From positions 8,577-72,576 of the forward strand of contig MNCI01016277.1 of the NCBI GenBank assembly GCA_015680685.1: a stretch of DNA of 64,000 nucleotides. Direction: 5' to 3'. The notes beneath the pieces are model-generated. The model ran no database searches. It was not told the origin of the DNA and worked only from the letters and a program-made list of their open reading frames with translations. The position numbers were made by a program, and so were the translations under genes. Positions within the stretch are counted from its first letter, which is position 1. Every line of letters begins with the position of its first letter. The DNA is from Gnetum montanum (Eukaryota; Streptophyta; Gnetopsida; Gnetales; Gnetaceae). This document shows, piece by piece, positions 23,801 to 34,416 of this stretch.

Positions 23801-24405
23801 CCTTTATGGCCATTTCGGCCGTAGATAACATATCTGTATCACCTTGGAGACCATGCTCATTGATAAAGAACCTACACAAAAAAATGTGGACAATTGTTTA
23901 ATACTTGACACAAATTCAAACAATGGTTAGTGTATCATAACGCCGTGGAAACACTTACCTGCCTGCATAATACAAAATGCCAGGTGGATTTTGGAAGTAG
24001 GTCGTAAGATAATGAGCCACGAACAGAGTGTTGTAGGCATGATAACAATCAAACCTGGGCATATCCCATATCCAAGATAAACACCTCAAACCCTTGGTGC
24101 TCTGTTCACGGTCTTGCATCCTCACGGTTTCAATTGAGCCATCCACCAGAAATGTTAAGATGCTCTATGTTGATCCAACTAGTGGCGTCTCTAGAATGGC
24201 GGCGGCTATCTCGGTCAGTAGATGCGACCAAATAATTACGTTGAAATTATGCAAAAAAAAACTAAAAAAACTCTCATGCGCCTCTTCGGAACCAAACCGC
24301 CTCCTCCCCTACATGAGCATGAGGAGGAGGAACATTGGCCACGGGGGCATGTAAACAGCACAGAATGCCCACAATGTCCAAGACGATCAAGATGGGCTTT
24401 AACGT
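20616..24405 (-). pseudogene. Antisense multi-exon gene of element 2
   Basis: Minus strand. Exon 1 24405-23959 (starts with ACG where ATG is expected, followed by LKPILIVLDIVGIL), intron 23958-23872 (87 bp, GTAAGT...GTGTAG), exon 2 23871-23597, intron 23596-23491, exon 3 from 23490 (MDIFLVATPDV, VDSFSEEA, HVIFDID, FFGIPSDG, EEWLGVKK), acidic exon 4 region about 22110-22400, exon 5 21993-21856, intron 21855-21770 (86 bp), exon 6 21769-20950 (charged coiled coil), intron 20949-20871 (79 bp, GTAAGTTT...TCGTAG), exon 7 20870-20616 ending TGA. Intron positions and sizes follow element 3 closely. Frameshifts in exon 1 and stops elsewhere break it. The gene would run opposite to gag-pol and has its own upstream TATA-like sequence. 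Confidence 0.78.
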
Positions 24406-25148
24406 AATCCTTTACAATAAAACACACTACCATTAGGAAAAATAATTTAGACATCCTAATAATGTAAAAATAAAAAAAAGGAGTTCATAAAAATTCATTA
24501 TATAATACTAGAGTCTTCGCTACCTCGATTCCCAAAAAATCGTAGGTTACGCTAGAAATGCATTACCAAAACCGCCCAAACCCTTGTGACAATGCAAGGT
24601 CTATCCCTGACAACGTAACATCACATATTGTCCCAGTGTAACATGCAACCATTACGGGAAAGACAACAAAATCCTATTTACACTACATAAGGGTATAATA
24701 CCTAGACCCCTCCAGTTATGCATTGTGTTTGCACAGTATTGCCCAAGATCATCCAAACCCTTGCGATGGTGCAAGGTCTGTCTCTGACAATGGCGATAGG
24801 GGTAATACTACAAACTACAATAGCTTAGCCCATGCAACTAGGTATTAATACCCAACATAATACACATCTTTGAAACAAGTACAATTACAGTGCCATAACA
24901 ATGAAAATAATAATCATGGAGGAAAGGTAAAAAGTGACCTACCGAGCGAGTGGAGTAGCCTCCCAAGTTTCAACCTGACCCTTAGAAATCCGCTCCAAAC
25001 ACTCTTGCACTTTATTGATCTTTGCCAATTTGGCATGTTTGCCTTTGATCTTTGGTGCCAGGGTTATGCCAAAACAATCTTTGCAAAATCATCTACTTAT
25101 GCCTTCCTTCCACTCTCCTTCTACTATAGCCTAATTCAAATTCGTGAT
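24406..25148 (-). promoter_or_regulatory. Upstream/5' leader region of element 2 antisense gene
   Basis: No coding sequence is recognisable. Two copies of a block containing CCAAACCCTTG and TGCAAGGTCT at about 24570 and 24745; a related CCCAAACCC block occurs in element 1 at about 6270. Few LTR-type palindromes are left here, in contrast to elements 1 and 3. Confidence 0.4.
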
Positions 25149-25156
25149 GTTTATAG
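25149..25156 (-). promoter_or_regulatory. TATA-like sequence of element 2 antisense gene
   Basis: On the minus strand GACTATAAACATC, about 490 bp from the pol ATG, similar in position to the antisense TATA boxes of elements 1 (546 bp) and 3 (385 bp). A second candidate (TTTATAAGTC) lies around 25181. Weaker than in the other two copies. Confidence 0.35.
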
Positions 25157-25629
25157 TCTTCCTTGAGGACAAACCATCGACTTATAAATGTAATGGTTGA
25201 AACTAACTATTTTTCATGTCTGGTCAATGTGGAACCTTCCTAAAACACAGGTATGTTAGTGCAACATGAAGCGTGAAGATCGCAACATTAATCTCGTAGA
25301 TATCGTATGGATTGCGGTCCCAAAAGACCCTAAACTAATGTGTAGCTTATTGTCTCATAATCCAGTTGCATTAACTACGGTCTGTACAAAATTCTAAATA
25401 AGCTGCTTTGAAATGCTAGAAACACCATGTTACACCTTTCATCATAGTTTGTAGAAGTCTTACGCTAACATCTAGGAAATTGGGCTTGCTGCTTTCTTAC
25501 CAACTGTGCATATTTTAACAGTCCACTAAGACATTAAATTGGAAACCTTTTAACACGCATCTCTAGAAAACCTTCTATCATTTCAACAGATTGGAAAAAA
25601 AATATAACAACTTTCGTTCTTGATGATTT

Positions 25630-25634
25630 TATAG
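25630..25634 (+). promoter_or_regulatory. Putative 3' splice acceptor before pol of element 2
   Basis: TGATGATTTTATAG with AG at 25633-25634, 13 nt before the ATG at 25647. Position matches elements 1 and 3. Confidence 0.45.
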
Positions 25635-25646
25635 GTCGATTCCTAA

Positions 25647-26304
25647 ATGGATGCAGCTTTACTCGTACCCCTAGCCCTAATAGGCCCATACAGGGAAACT
25701 ATTAGATAGCTTGACCACGCACTAATAGGAACTGACGCTTCCCTTTATGACACAACCATAGCAACATTGGAAATATCCCTAGACTGGCCAGAACATTTTT
25801 CTCAAACCCTAGACCTAGAAGCTGGTGATGTGACCGAGGATCCCCTTACTAAGATCCCTGTAATTACGCATAAAGGGGAAAGTAAAACTTTGAAAGTTTA
25901 TTCTCTCCTTGACCAACAAATGCAGAGTGACATACTCCAAGTGCTCCAAAATAATTTTGGAGTATTCGCATGGTCATATGAAGACATGCCAGGTTTAGAC
26001 CCGAGACTAATACAGCACAACATAGTTTTAGACCTGCATATCAAAGTAGTTAAATAGAAAGCATGAAAGATTAAGCTCAAAATCATGCTAGTAGTGCGTG
26101 ATGAAATCACTAAACTGAATCAGGCTGGTTTCATTCATGTGGTTGATTATTCAGATTGGGTGTCAAACATCGTAGTTGTCTCTAAGAAAATGGGATGAAT
26201 ACACATCTGTATAGACTTCTGCGATCTGAATAAGGCAACGATTAAAGACAAATTCCTGTTACCGAGTATCGACCAACTTATCGATACAAAAGCTAGCCAC
26301 ACGT
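25647..26304 (+). pseudogene. Element 2 pol, 5' part (interrupted by element 3)
   Basis: Starts ATGGATGCAGC. Contains LDLEAGDVTEDP and FAWSYEDMPGLDP, then the first RT motifs (VSNIVVVSKKMG, ICIDFCDLNKATIKD) with stops TAG and TGA, and ends in ASHT at the insertion point of element 3. It continues at 43382 with LLSFMDGF. This segment shows what is missing from element 3 at the single N at 37881. Confidence 0.85.
26300..26304. repeat. Target site duplication of element 3 (left)
   Basis: CACGT, repeated at 43377-43381. Excising element 3 restores the RT reading frame of element 2 across the junction (ASHT followed by LLSFMDG). Confidence 0.95.
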
Positions 26305-27667
26305 TGAAACACCACAAAATTCTTCGAGTTTAGCATATGTCTGACAAGAAGCAGATCCCCATGACCCACAGGCGACTTCGGCTACATTTGAAATCACACA
26401 GGATAATTTTGAAAATCGAAACATCTGGTTCTAAATGTTGCCGGAGTATACGCCCAGCGTATACGCCCAGTTTTAAACCGTGTTTTGCTAGCGTCTATGC
26501 CCAGCGTATACGCCTGGCTCTCCGGCGTACACGCCCAGGTACAGTAGATGCACACGCTCGACGACAAGATCTCCAATGGCAGCATGAAGATTACACCGAA
26601 GAGCAAGAATTGAAGCAAGTGGACATCCCTCGGCGTATACGCCCGGCGTATAGGCCCAACATTCACCAGCGTATACACCCGACGCTCAGTATACACGCTT
26701 CACACGCAAACTCAGTAGGTGCAACAGAAGCAAGAATTGAAGTAAGTGGACATCCCTCGGCGTATATGCCCGGCGTATAGGCCCAACATTCACTAGCGTA
26801 TACGCCCGACGCTCAGCATACACGCTTCACACGCACACTCAGCAGGTGCAACAGAAGCAAGAATTGAAGCAAGTCGACGTCCAGCATCCATCAGCGTATA
26901 CGCCCCAGCGTATATGCTAGCATCTATCCAAGTCTACGACCCAGCGTATACGCCAGCCTTTTGTAGCATATACGCCCAGTGTATACCATGTTTCTAAATT
27001 GTAATGCCCGGTCTATACGCCACGTGTCTCCCAGTCCGATTTTCCCGGTAACCCTACCCCTATAAATAGTCCAGTTTTCCGCATTTACCAGGTCCGCAAA
27101 AATTTACCAGAGCAGACCCAGAGCAATTACGCTGCAGAAACCCCCTTACGCTTACGCTTACGCTGGAAGTCCTGTACGCCGAGCACANTGTTTACGCTTG
27201 TTGCAAGTTCTTTTACAGTTTTACGTTACTTTGGCCCACGCTTCGTTTACACCTGCTTATGTTTACGCTCCGTCTGCATCCGTGTACGCTCACTGTTTAC
27301 GCCGTTTGCATCTGCTTACGCCCTTTACACTTGTTTACGTTGTTTATGCTGTTCACGCCTGTATACGCTTACGCTGTGCCTATATTTTTTTACGCTGTTT
27401 ACGCCCGACGTTTACGCCCCTCTACGCTTACGCTCTGTCTGCGCCTGTTTCACTGATTACGCTCCGTTTACGCATAACCCAGCGTATAACGCTTCGGCGA
27501 CGCTTGGGGAAATCCTTGTCTGATCTGCATGCGGACCACCCAAGGTACCCTACCTTTGTGCATTCTAGCACGCCCTCAGGCGAAGGTGGGGTCATTTGTG
27601 CTCGTCCTGCGATCCCGCGGTCTCTGTTTCCCGTTCCAACCGGGGACCGACGATTTTAGGTGGTACA
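26305..27667 (+). mobile_element. Element 3 5' LTR (with hidden 1-N gap)
   Basis: TGAAACACCACAAAATTC to GGTGGTACA. TATAAATA at 27061-27068. Assembled length 1363 bp, against 1481 bp for the 3' LTR. The difference is explained by the single N at 27188, where about 123 bp (42775-42897 in the 3' LTR) are absent. Confidence 0.93.
26435..26990. repeat. Palindromic GGCGTATACGCC cluster in element 3 U3 (5' LTR)
   Basis: Dense copies of GCGTATACGCC and variants in which CG has become TG or CA (for example GCGTATATGCC). Part is a tandem duplication with period about 127 bp: the block starting GGACATCCCTCGG is at 26621 and 26748. The same block is duplicated with period 140 bp in the 3' LTR (42204, 42344). 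Confidence 0.85.
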
Positions 27668-27672
27668 GATTT

Positions 27673-27690
27673 TGGCGCTAGAAGGAGGGC
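27673..27690 (+). promoter_or_regulatory. Primer-binding site of element 3
   Basis: TGGCGCTAGAAGGAGGGC begins 5 bases after the LTR end. TGG matches the CCA end of a tRNA, and TGGCGC is a common start of primer sites in Tat and Athila elements. I do not assign the tRNA. Confidence 0.7.
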
Positions 27691-28114
27691 CTCCACTTAA
27701 ATAGTTTGACTACACGCTCCTCAGCGTCTACGCTCATCAGCGTTTTCGCTGCCCTGATTAAACCCCCGACCCAGCATTTACGCTATCGATTCTTCAGCAT
27801 CTACGCTGCACACAGACCTTAGCGTATACGCTGCACACTTATGCCAGTGTTTACGCTGTACACTTACGCCAACGTTTACGCTGTACACAAACCCTAGCGT
27901 ATACGCTGCATGCTTACGCTAGCATTTACGCTGCACCAACCCTAGCGTATACGTTACACGCTTACGCCAGGGTTTACGCTGCACAGACCCTAGCGTATAC
28001 GCTGCACGCTTACACCAACGTTTATGCCGAATACTTACCCTGTAGATTTGTCTACGCCAGTCGCGTACACTACGTTATCCACGTCAATCTCGCACACCCA
28101 AATCGTCTATCATC
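27691..28114 (+). repeat. Element 3 leader with AGCGTATACGCT repeats
   Basis: Between primer site and gag ATG there are about ten units of 35-50 bp alternating AGCGTATACGCTGCAC and CACGCTTACGCCAGCGTTTACGCT. They use the same palindrome as the LTR and the antisense upstream region, so the motif cluster continues past the LTR. No coding function is visible. Confidence 0.8.
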
Positions 28115-31100
28115 ATGAATCCTATCAACATCACTGCTGCTACTACCCAAAACGTTAACATCTCAGACACAACGGCTGCCCAGCAATCCATCACACAACA
28201 TATGGGAGGGTAATCCACAATGGAGCCCCATCGGTCATTGAGATTGTAAGGGAGAGACCCTGCCGCTAACGTTATAAGCCAAGACGAGTATAACTTCATT
28301 TGCATTAAGATGCAAGCTGGCCTGACGGTAGACCAGGCTGAAATGGAGGTAAAAAGGTAATTTGAAATCTTTTACAGAGGGGGATATGAATTCATCCCCT
28401 CCCCATACGACGTAATCCCCATTCCAGAACAATTCTCGGAACTCTTTATGCAACTCCTTCTGCACAGGAGCCAATCGCTAGACCAAATTGCGGCAGATCC
28501 ACAACGGGACGAAGAGGACGAATTCGCTGCCCAATCTGAACATGAAGACTCCTACCATACCCTTAGTCCACATAACCACATGAACTCCATCTTTAATCCA
28601 GACGCAGGGGAGGTCATACCCCTCCAACCCCCTAACTCCGCCCACACTCAAGCACTGTTTCAAGAAACATTCGCGTCAGCCCAGGTCCCTCCCCAGAGCA
28701 ACCCTTTGCCCAACGCCTTCCCTTTTACAGCTGCAGGCTCATTCTCACAAGCACCGCCCCCTCACACTAACGTGGGAGTGACATTCCAATCCCAAGCGGT
28801 GAGAATGCCACATGTTATGCCCATGTCCACATCTGCCCACTACATCCCGCATGTCCAAACACATATACCCCCTTTCACTGCCGTAACCCAACAAGGGGCC
28901 TCCTCATACAACATGGCCAGACAATGGCCGATGATGGGCACGACGTCGCACCAGATTTCCCACCACTATGTACCACCCCACATGTTGCCGCCAGCTCATG
29001 TGCCTCAGGCATAGCCACGACCACAGCAGCAACAACCTCCTCTCTATAATGTAGTGCCCCTACTGCCATCTACTGTACACTTCCCGCAAATGAAACCACC
29101 AACAACGTAACTTTCAGCCTTCCAATCCACCGTTCAACAGTCTAACCCATATAGCGTGCCACAAGCCCAAACCGCCATGCTCCCAAGTGCTCAGAATTGG
29201 GCAGATGCCAAAAGAATGATGCAAGAATTAACTAACGAGGTAAAGCGCCTCAAGACAACTGCTGACGGGAAATTGAAGGTTGTAGACTTCTATAACGATG
29301 ATCCCATCAGCTCTTCCGTCCCGCCTTTAACTCTACCCAAGGGCTTCTCCCTACCAACGCTAACCAAGTATAATGGGGAGACAGATCCTAACGCGCATTT
29401 AATAACGTTTAGGTTAGAGTGCGCACTGCTACAAGCATGGCCCCATGCAATTCTTCGCGTGTTTCCCATGTCCCTCTCGGGGAGAGCACTCGATTAGTAT
29501 AGGGTGCTCCCAAGAAACTCTGTTTCCTCCTTGGAAAACCTACTGCACCAGTTCGTGACTAGGTTCAAATATAACCTGAAACCTGAGGCCACACTAGATA
29601 GCCTCATGCAGGTCAAGCAGACACCGCTTGAACCGGTCCAGAAGTTTATTCAGAGATGGAGCTCAGCTCTCAATGAGCTGCACGAGGAAATCTCCCAGAC
29701 ATACCTGCTCACTATTTTGAAAGGAGCTGTCAACGATTTCTTTAAATCCAAGTTGTACTACCTAAACGCGTGCAATCTCAACCAAGCCTTCGAGAAAATT
29801 AAAAACATAGAAGAAGCAGCCCAAAACAACAATGACCTGGCTTACATAGCCTTCAAAAATCAACATGCTAAAAAAGATAAAGAAAAGGCTAAAACGACTA
29901 TAGCATTGATAGCAGGGGCACAACAACAAACGAGGCCGCTGCAAACCCCTGCTAATTACAACAAACCAACTCCAATGACTGCGCAAGAACCATCGTCACA
30001 GCATAATCCAATGAACCTCACGCGTAATTTTGAGAGGAAAGAACCCTCTCAATATACACCCTTGCCCATGAAGCCGTCCCTGCTTTTTGACTAGCTCCTA
30101 AAGGCCGGTTTAATGCAGCATAAACAGTTATCTCCCGCGGCCATCCAGAGACATGACCGGTTGTGTCAACTCATTCAGAACCCAAGCCTAGCAATGTCGG
30201 ATGAGCCCCCTGTACCTAAAGGCTTCAGGATGGATCACTTTTGCGATTACCATCAACGAAACGGGCACGGAACAGACTATTGTTTCACCTTGAAGCAGGA
30301 CCTACAACGAATGATCGATGAAGGCCAAATCACCTTCGACGAAGCAAACCCGATTCAACCACAAAATCAAGCCATAGGGATCTATAAAGACCCTTTAAAC
30401 GCTAAAGAGGCGCCATACACCATTAGTACAGTTTGCCTTGGCGATGATTCTGAGCCGTCTTACATTAATACCATATCTCCCGAATATACGCGGCCAACAT
30501 CCAACAAACCTTTTGTAGTTCGCACGCATGTCCCTGCGCCTACACCTGTACCCTGGCTGCCCCATCCTTTACAACAGCCTTATGTCGTTCAGATACCCCC
30601 GGCAACGGCAACACCTAACACCACGACACGCGACAAGCCATATGTGGTGCGTGTCCCTCCTGTCACTCCTTACAAACTCCGAATAACCGGCCTACTCCTT
30701 TTGTGGTCCGAGTACCCTCAGCAACCGCAACAGCGGAGGCCCAACCTGCGCCCAAACCAACCCCATTAGTCATTAGAATACCCAAAGGTCCCCAGGACTA
30801 CCAAGCCTTTGTGTCACAAACACAACACCAACCTAAGCCCTACGTTGTTAGGGTGCCTGTCCAACCCTCTAACCAAGCACATCCAACAGTACAAGAATCA
30901 CCCCATCCAACCCCATATGTGGTAAAACTCCCAGCGCAAAACGAAATGCCAAAACCAACAGCACCTCCACGCTGCACGTGAGAACGTCCCGGAGATAGAC
31001 TTGCGCGTGAACGTATGGAGAATGAGTGCCAAAGGTTAGCTCTGGGGCCACCTAAGCCCACTCCCCTCAACTCCGTACCTATGTCGTCATCTACCGATCA

Positions 31101-32256
31101 ACCAAGCGCAGGCAATGAAGGTGAGTCATCTGAAAAGCATGAATCATCCGAAACGACAGTTGTGAAAACTGACAAACCAACAAGACGGGAGATAAAACTA
31201 TTGGGTCCAATGGATCCAATCAGCACCGATAGAAACACCCCCAACAGTGAAAACTTCGCAACTGCCTTGACGCAAGTCACGCAAGCATTAAAACAAAAAA
31301 ACACTTCACTAAGCTTGTATGACTTAGTCCTAACATCTCAAACGCATCGGGAAGCTCTAGTGCGCATGTTAACATCAATCCCGGTGAGCGAGGATCTACC
31401 CCCAAATGAACCCTCCATCCAGGCAGTGATGTTCTCACCCCATGGGATTACTCCCAAGCCTCTAAACTTCCATAACGACAACATCAAGGTCGATAAAAGA
31501 ACGAATGAGGTGACAACAGCTCCCATGTTCATAACAATCTATATAAACCGATTTAAAATACATAGGGTCCATGTAGACGATGGAGCTCCGACAAACGTTG
31601 TCCTGTACCACATTATCGAGTAGCTAGGGCTCACTAAACTACTTAAACTAGCCATGACTACATGTTTAAAGTCATTCAGTGGGTCACGCGTAATGGTGAA
31701 AGGCTCAATAGCCTTAGACTTTATAGCAGGGGATCAATTCCCGACATCCGCTGAATTCCTCATGGTGGACGAGATGCCAGGGTTCAACCTGATATTGGGA
31801 AAACCCTGGTTAGTCCAACTGAGAGCTGTCTCTTCCCCTATCCATCAGGAAATCCATCTGCCTTATGAAGGCGGAGAAATCGTCATACATGGTGAAGCCG
31901 CTACTCCTATTATCTCATAGCATATGGACATGAATCAGGGCTCGAAAGTCGAACTCGAGAAGCCTAGCCAAAATAACGAAAATCTACGATCATCAGTAAG
32001 CAGTGAATCTCCCGACGCAGAACAAAAACCTCCCCAAACAGAAACGTCTGTGCCTCCTCGAGTAGAAATTGATATAGAGCTCCCTACCAACACTGAAATA
32101 TCCGAAAGCACTAACACAAAAGACATTCCATCTGAAGTCTGTTGGGCCAAATTGCCATTTAATGTAATCAGCGAAGGTGACGCTGAATATCGGATCATAC
32201 CGGCTGAAAAATCGTCTAACATTAAAACAAAAAAGATAAAAAAATTACTGAAATGA
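28115..32256 (+). pseudogene. Element 3 gag-protease (nearly intact, several stops)
   Basis: ATG at 28115; ends TGA 32254-32256. One frame from 28115 to about 30690, a single frameshift near there, then one frame to the end. N-terminal region with FYRGGYEFIPSPYD; proline/glutamine-rich stretch 28640-29150; Gag core about 29280-29830 (VVDFYNDDPI, LTKYNGETDPNAHL, VQKFIQRWS, KSKLYYL); zinc-finger variant near 30238-30290 with order C-x2-H-x4-H-x4-C (CDYHQRNGHGTDYC); linker with seven P-[FYL]-V-[VI]-[RQK] motifs 30505-30935; protease about 31560-31880 with VHVDDGAPTNVV and LILGKPWL. Stops in frame (TAA, TAG, TGA) are all one C-to-T or G-to-A change from a sense codon. Gag would form the particle and protease would process it. 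Confidence 0.9.
30505..30935 (+). repeat. P-[FY]-V-V-R-[VI]-P protein repeats in gag-protease linker
   Basis: Seven copies spaced about 15-30 residues: KPFVVRTHVP, QPYVVQIPP, KPYVVRVPP, TPFVVRVPS, TPLVIRIPK, KPYVVRVPV, TPYVVKLPA. The frameshift near 30690 lies between the third and fourth copies. Element 2 keeps QPFVLRVPP, QPFIIQVLS and ASFVIRVPK in the same place. Confidence 0.8.
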
Positions 32257-32264
32257 TTCCATCA

Positions 32265-32525
32265 CTCCTAGTCCGAAATGACGTTAAACTATAAAAAGTC
32301 CAAAATGACACTAAACTACGATAAAACAAGAAAAACAATTAAATGCCACTCCTGGTCTGAAATGGCACTAAACTATCATGTCCGCAATGACATAAAACTA
32401 GCCACGATCAGCAATGATCGGTTAGCCGAAAAATCTATCCGCGTCCTCCAAAACATCCCTTGCTTACGTATGGGGCCCGAAATGGCCATAAACTACACAT
32501 GGGGCTCGAAATGGCCATAAACTAG
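32265..32525. repeat. TTAAACTA repeat cluster A of element 3 (after protease)
   Basis: Units CGAAATGACGTTAAACTA, AAAATGACACTAAACTA, CTGAAATGGCACTAAACTA, GCAATGACATAAAACTAGC, CCGAAATGGCCATAAACTA (twice). It matches cluster A of element 2 (CCCGAAATGGCCTTAAACTAGT). Confidence 0.85.
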
Positions 32526-32780
32526 TACTTGCTTTTCATTCTACTTTTATAATTGCTTTCTGTATTGCATTTAATATAATTGCTTCCTGTATTGCATTTA
32601 AAACAGAAAACAGACTAAAATATTTTACATTTCTATGGCATGTTAAACCCAAAATCAACAACAAATATATATATATATATCCGTGTTGTTACATACAATC
32701 AACCATCTCTGTTCATTTCATAATGTTCAAGTTACAGTCTCAGTGTAAGTTTGAATCAAAAAACAAAAAATGTTAAAATA
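32526..32780. other. AT-rich spacer 3' of the antisense gene, with a (TA)n run
   Basis: Between cluster A and the antisense stop codon. Contains a short direct duplication (TATAATTGCTT..TGTATTGCATTTAA twice) and an ATATATATATATAT run near 32667-32680. Any polyadenylation signal of the antisense gene would lie here; several AT-rich candidates exist on the minus strand, none decisive. Confidence 0.4.
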
Positions 32781-32986
32781 CTAAACATCTGGGTCATGAG
32801 GATCATCCTCCTTACACCCACCAGCATTAGAGGCCCCTGCTCCACTGGGGCCAGCTTCTCCAGTCTCATCCCCACATTCATCCTGAAAAGACCAAAGAGG
32901 AAATAATCAAAAAAAAATGATGAGCGAATGTCAAAATTTCAAACATTAGTCAATCATTTAACTCCAAAAGGAGACAAAATGCTTAC

Positions 32987-33771
32987 CATAGGAGGTCCCC
33001 CCAAGCTGAATTCAAGCTGCCGTAGGATCTCCTCTTCAGGAACACTTGCCCAGTCCGTCCCATCGAGACCCAAGTCGATATCAGCTAGAGCCTTTCCTTT
33101 GTCAATGTCTGACCAGGTGGGACGTTTCAAAGGGAATTCGCCCACCGACACCTCCCCAGAGGCTGTCGTTATCCGCCGTTTAGGAGACTCCATCTCTACA
33201 ATTGTGTTCTGGGCGAAGGTGTCAAAGGCGGAGCGCAGACCAAGACCCTCCACAAACATCTCTAACTGTCGCTTCTCAATAGAAACCTCTTTTAGCGACT
33301 TCTTGTATTGGTGCTTGTGGTTCTTTTCATCTTGCCCCCATTTGCGAACTTTGGAGGCGAAAGCCTTCCAATCTTGACATTTGGTGTTCAGCAAATCAAT
33401 TTGGGCTCTGCGCTCCCCTAGCCTCCGTATTAGCCCTGCATGGCGATTGAGAAGGTTCCAATACCTTGTATACGTGACCTCGGAGGTCCGCCAAGCGCAA
33501 TCATTGTTTAGTCTAGCTACGACAAACTCATATCGGGCCTTCAGATCGTCATGTTCCGTTGACAGTGCAGAATTCTCCTTCTCTTTCGCCAGAATTTGGA
33601 GCCACAATTGTTCAATGGAGTGCCTACACGTCCATACCGCTTTGGCATTGTGAACGAAGCCCTCCGCTACCTCTTCATAAACAGGTCTAGGCACTTGTTC
33701 AATTTCAGGGGAAAGTGTAGGCAAGCTCTCCATATTGACAGGCTCGGATGGATCCCACCTCAGTTGGGCAC
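32987..33771 (-). other. Coiled-coil exon of the antisense protein (exon 6)
   Basis: Starts GAQLRWDPSEPVN, then a long Lys/Glu/Leu-rich stretch (e.g. LQILAKEKENSALSTEHDDL, RRLGERRAQIDLL) consistent with coiled coil and dimerisation, then VEMESPKRRITTASGE and PEEEILRQLEF. The end of the exon is strongly conserved with element 1 (SPKREITLPSGE, EEEILR). Confidence 0.6.
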
Positions 33772-34416
33772 CTGTCCATAGGAAAAGACAGACGTTAGAA
33801 CAAACAGAATTGAGCATCAAACTCTAACATAGCAAAAACCTTTAGATGCAGCCATACCTATGTCAAGATTGATCCCTACGATCCGCTTGACAACCTCTTT
33901 GGCCACCCCAGCTACGAAATCCCTTTTACTTAGCATTTCCATCCAAGTAAAAGGTCCATCAGTGCGCGGGGCGCTAACCTTTGGAGGCACTTCGGGGGGG
34001 ATCTCTAACTCCTTCTCTGGGATGGTCTCGCCCTCCTCTGAGTCAAACAAAAAAAAATTCACAATATGGTAATCCAGGAATATATTAGGCTGCATAACTG
34101 AGTAAAGAGACATACCGTTCCCTCTGATCTCATCCTGTGTCGGAGGATCTCCAAGATCAAGGTCTCCTGTAAGAAAGCTGTTGAACATTTCCTCAGTTTC
34201 CGCTTGATCATTTAGGGGTTCGGTACCTCCAGTTCCGCCAGTTCCTTCCCCCAGCAATTCAATTCCTCCCGTCAGGTCGGTTAACTCCTCGTCTTCTGGT
34301 ATAGTCCGCAGATCGTGTCTCTTGACTGCTCAATTCAAAACAAATAAAGTCAGTTGCGTACAACCGGTAATCGTTAAAATTATCTGTAAGACATAAAATA
34401 AAAATAAAAAGTTTAC

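Noticed and set aside
27198-27659. Plus-strand open frames in the LTR and leader (also 42947-43446)
   Set aside because: They arise from TTTACGC/CTTACGC repeats of U5 and continue across the LTR boundary in the 3' copy; no start context and no relation to retrotransposon proteins.
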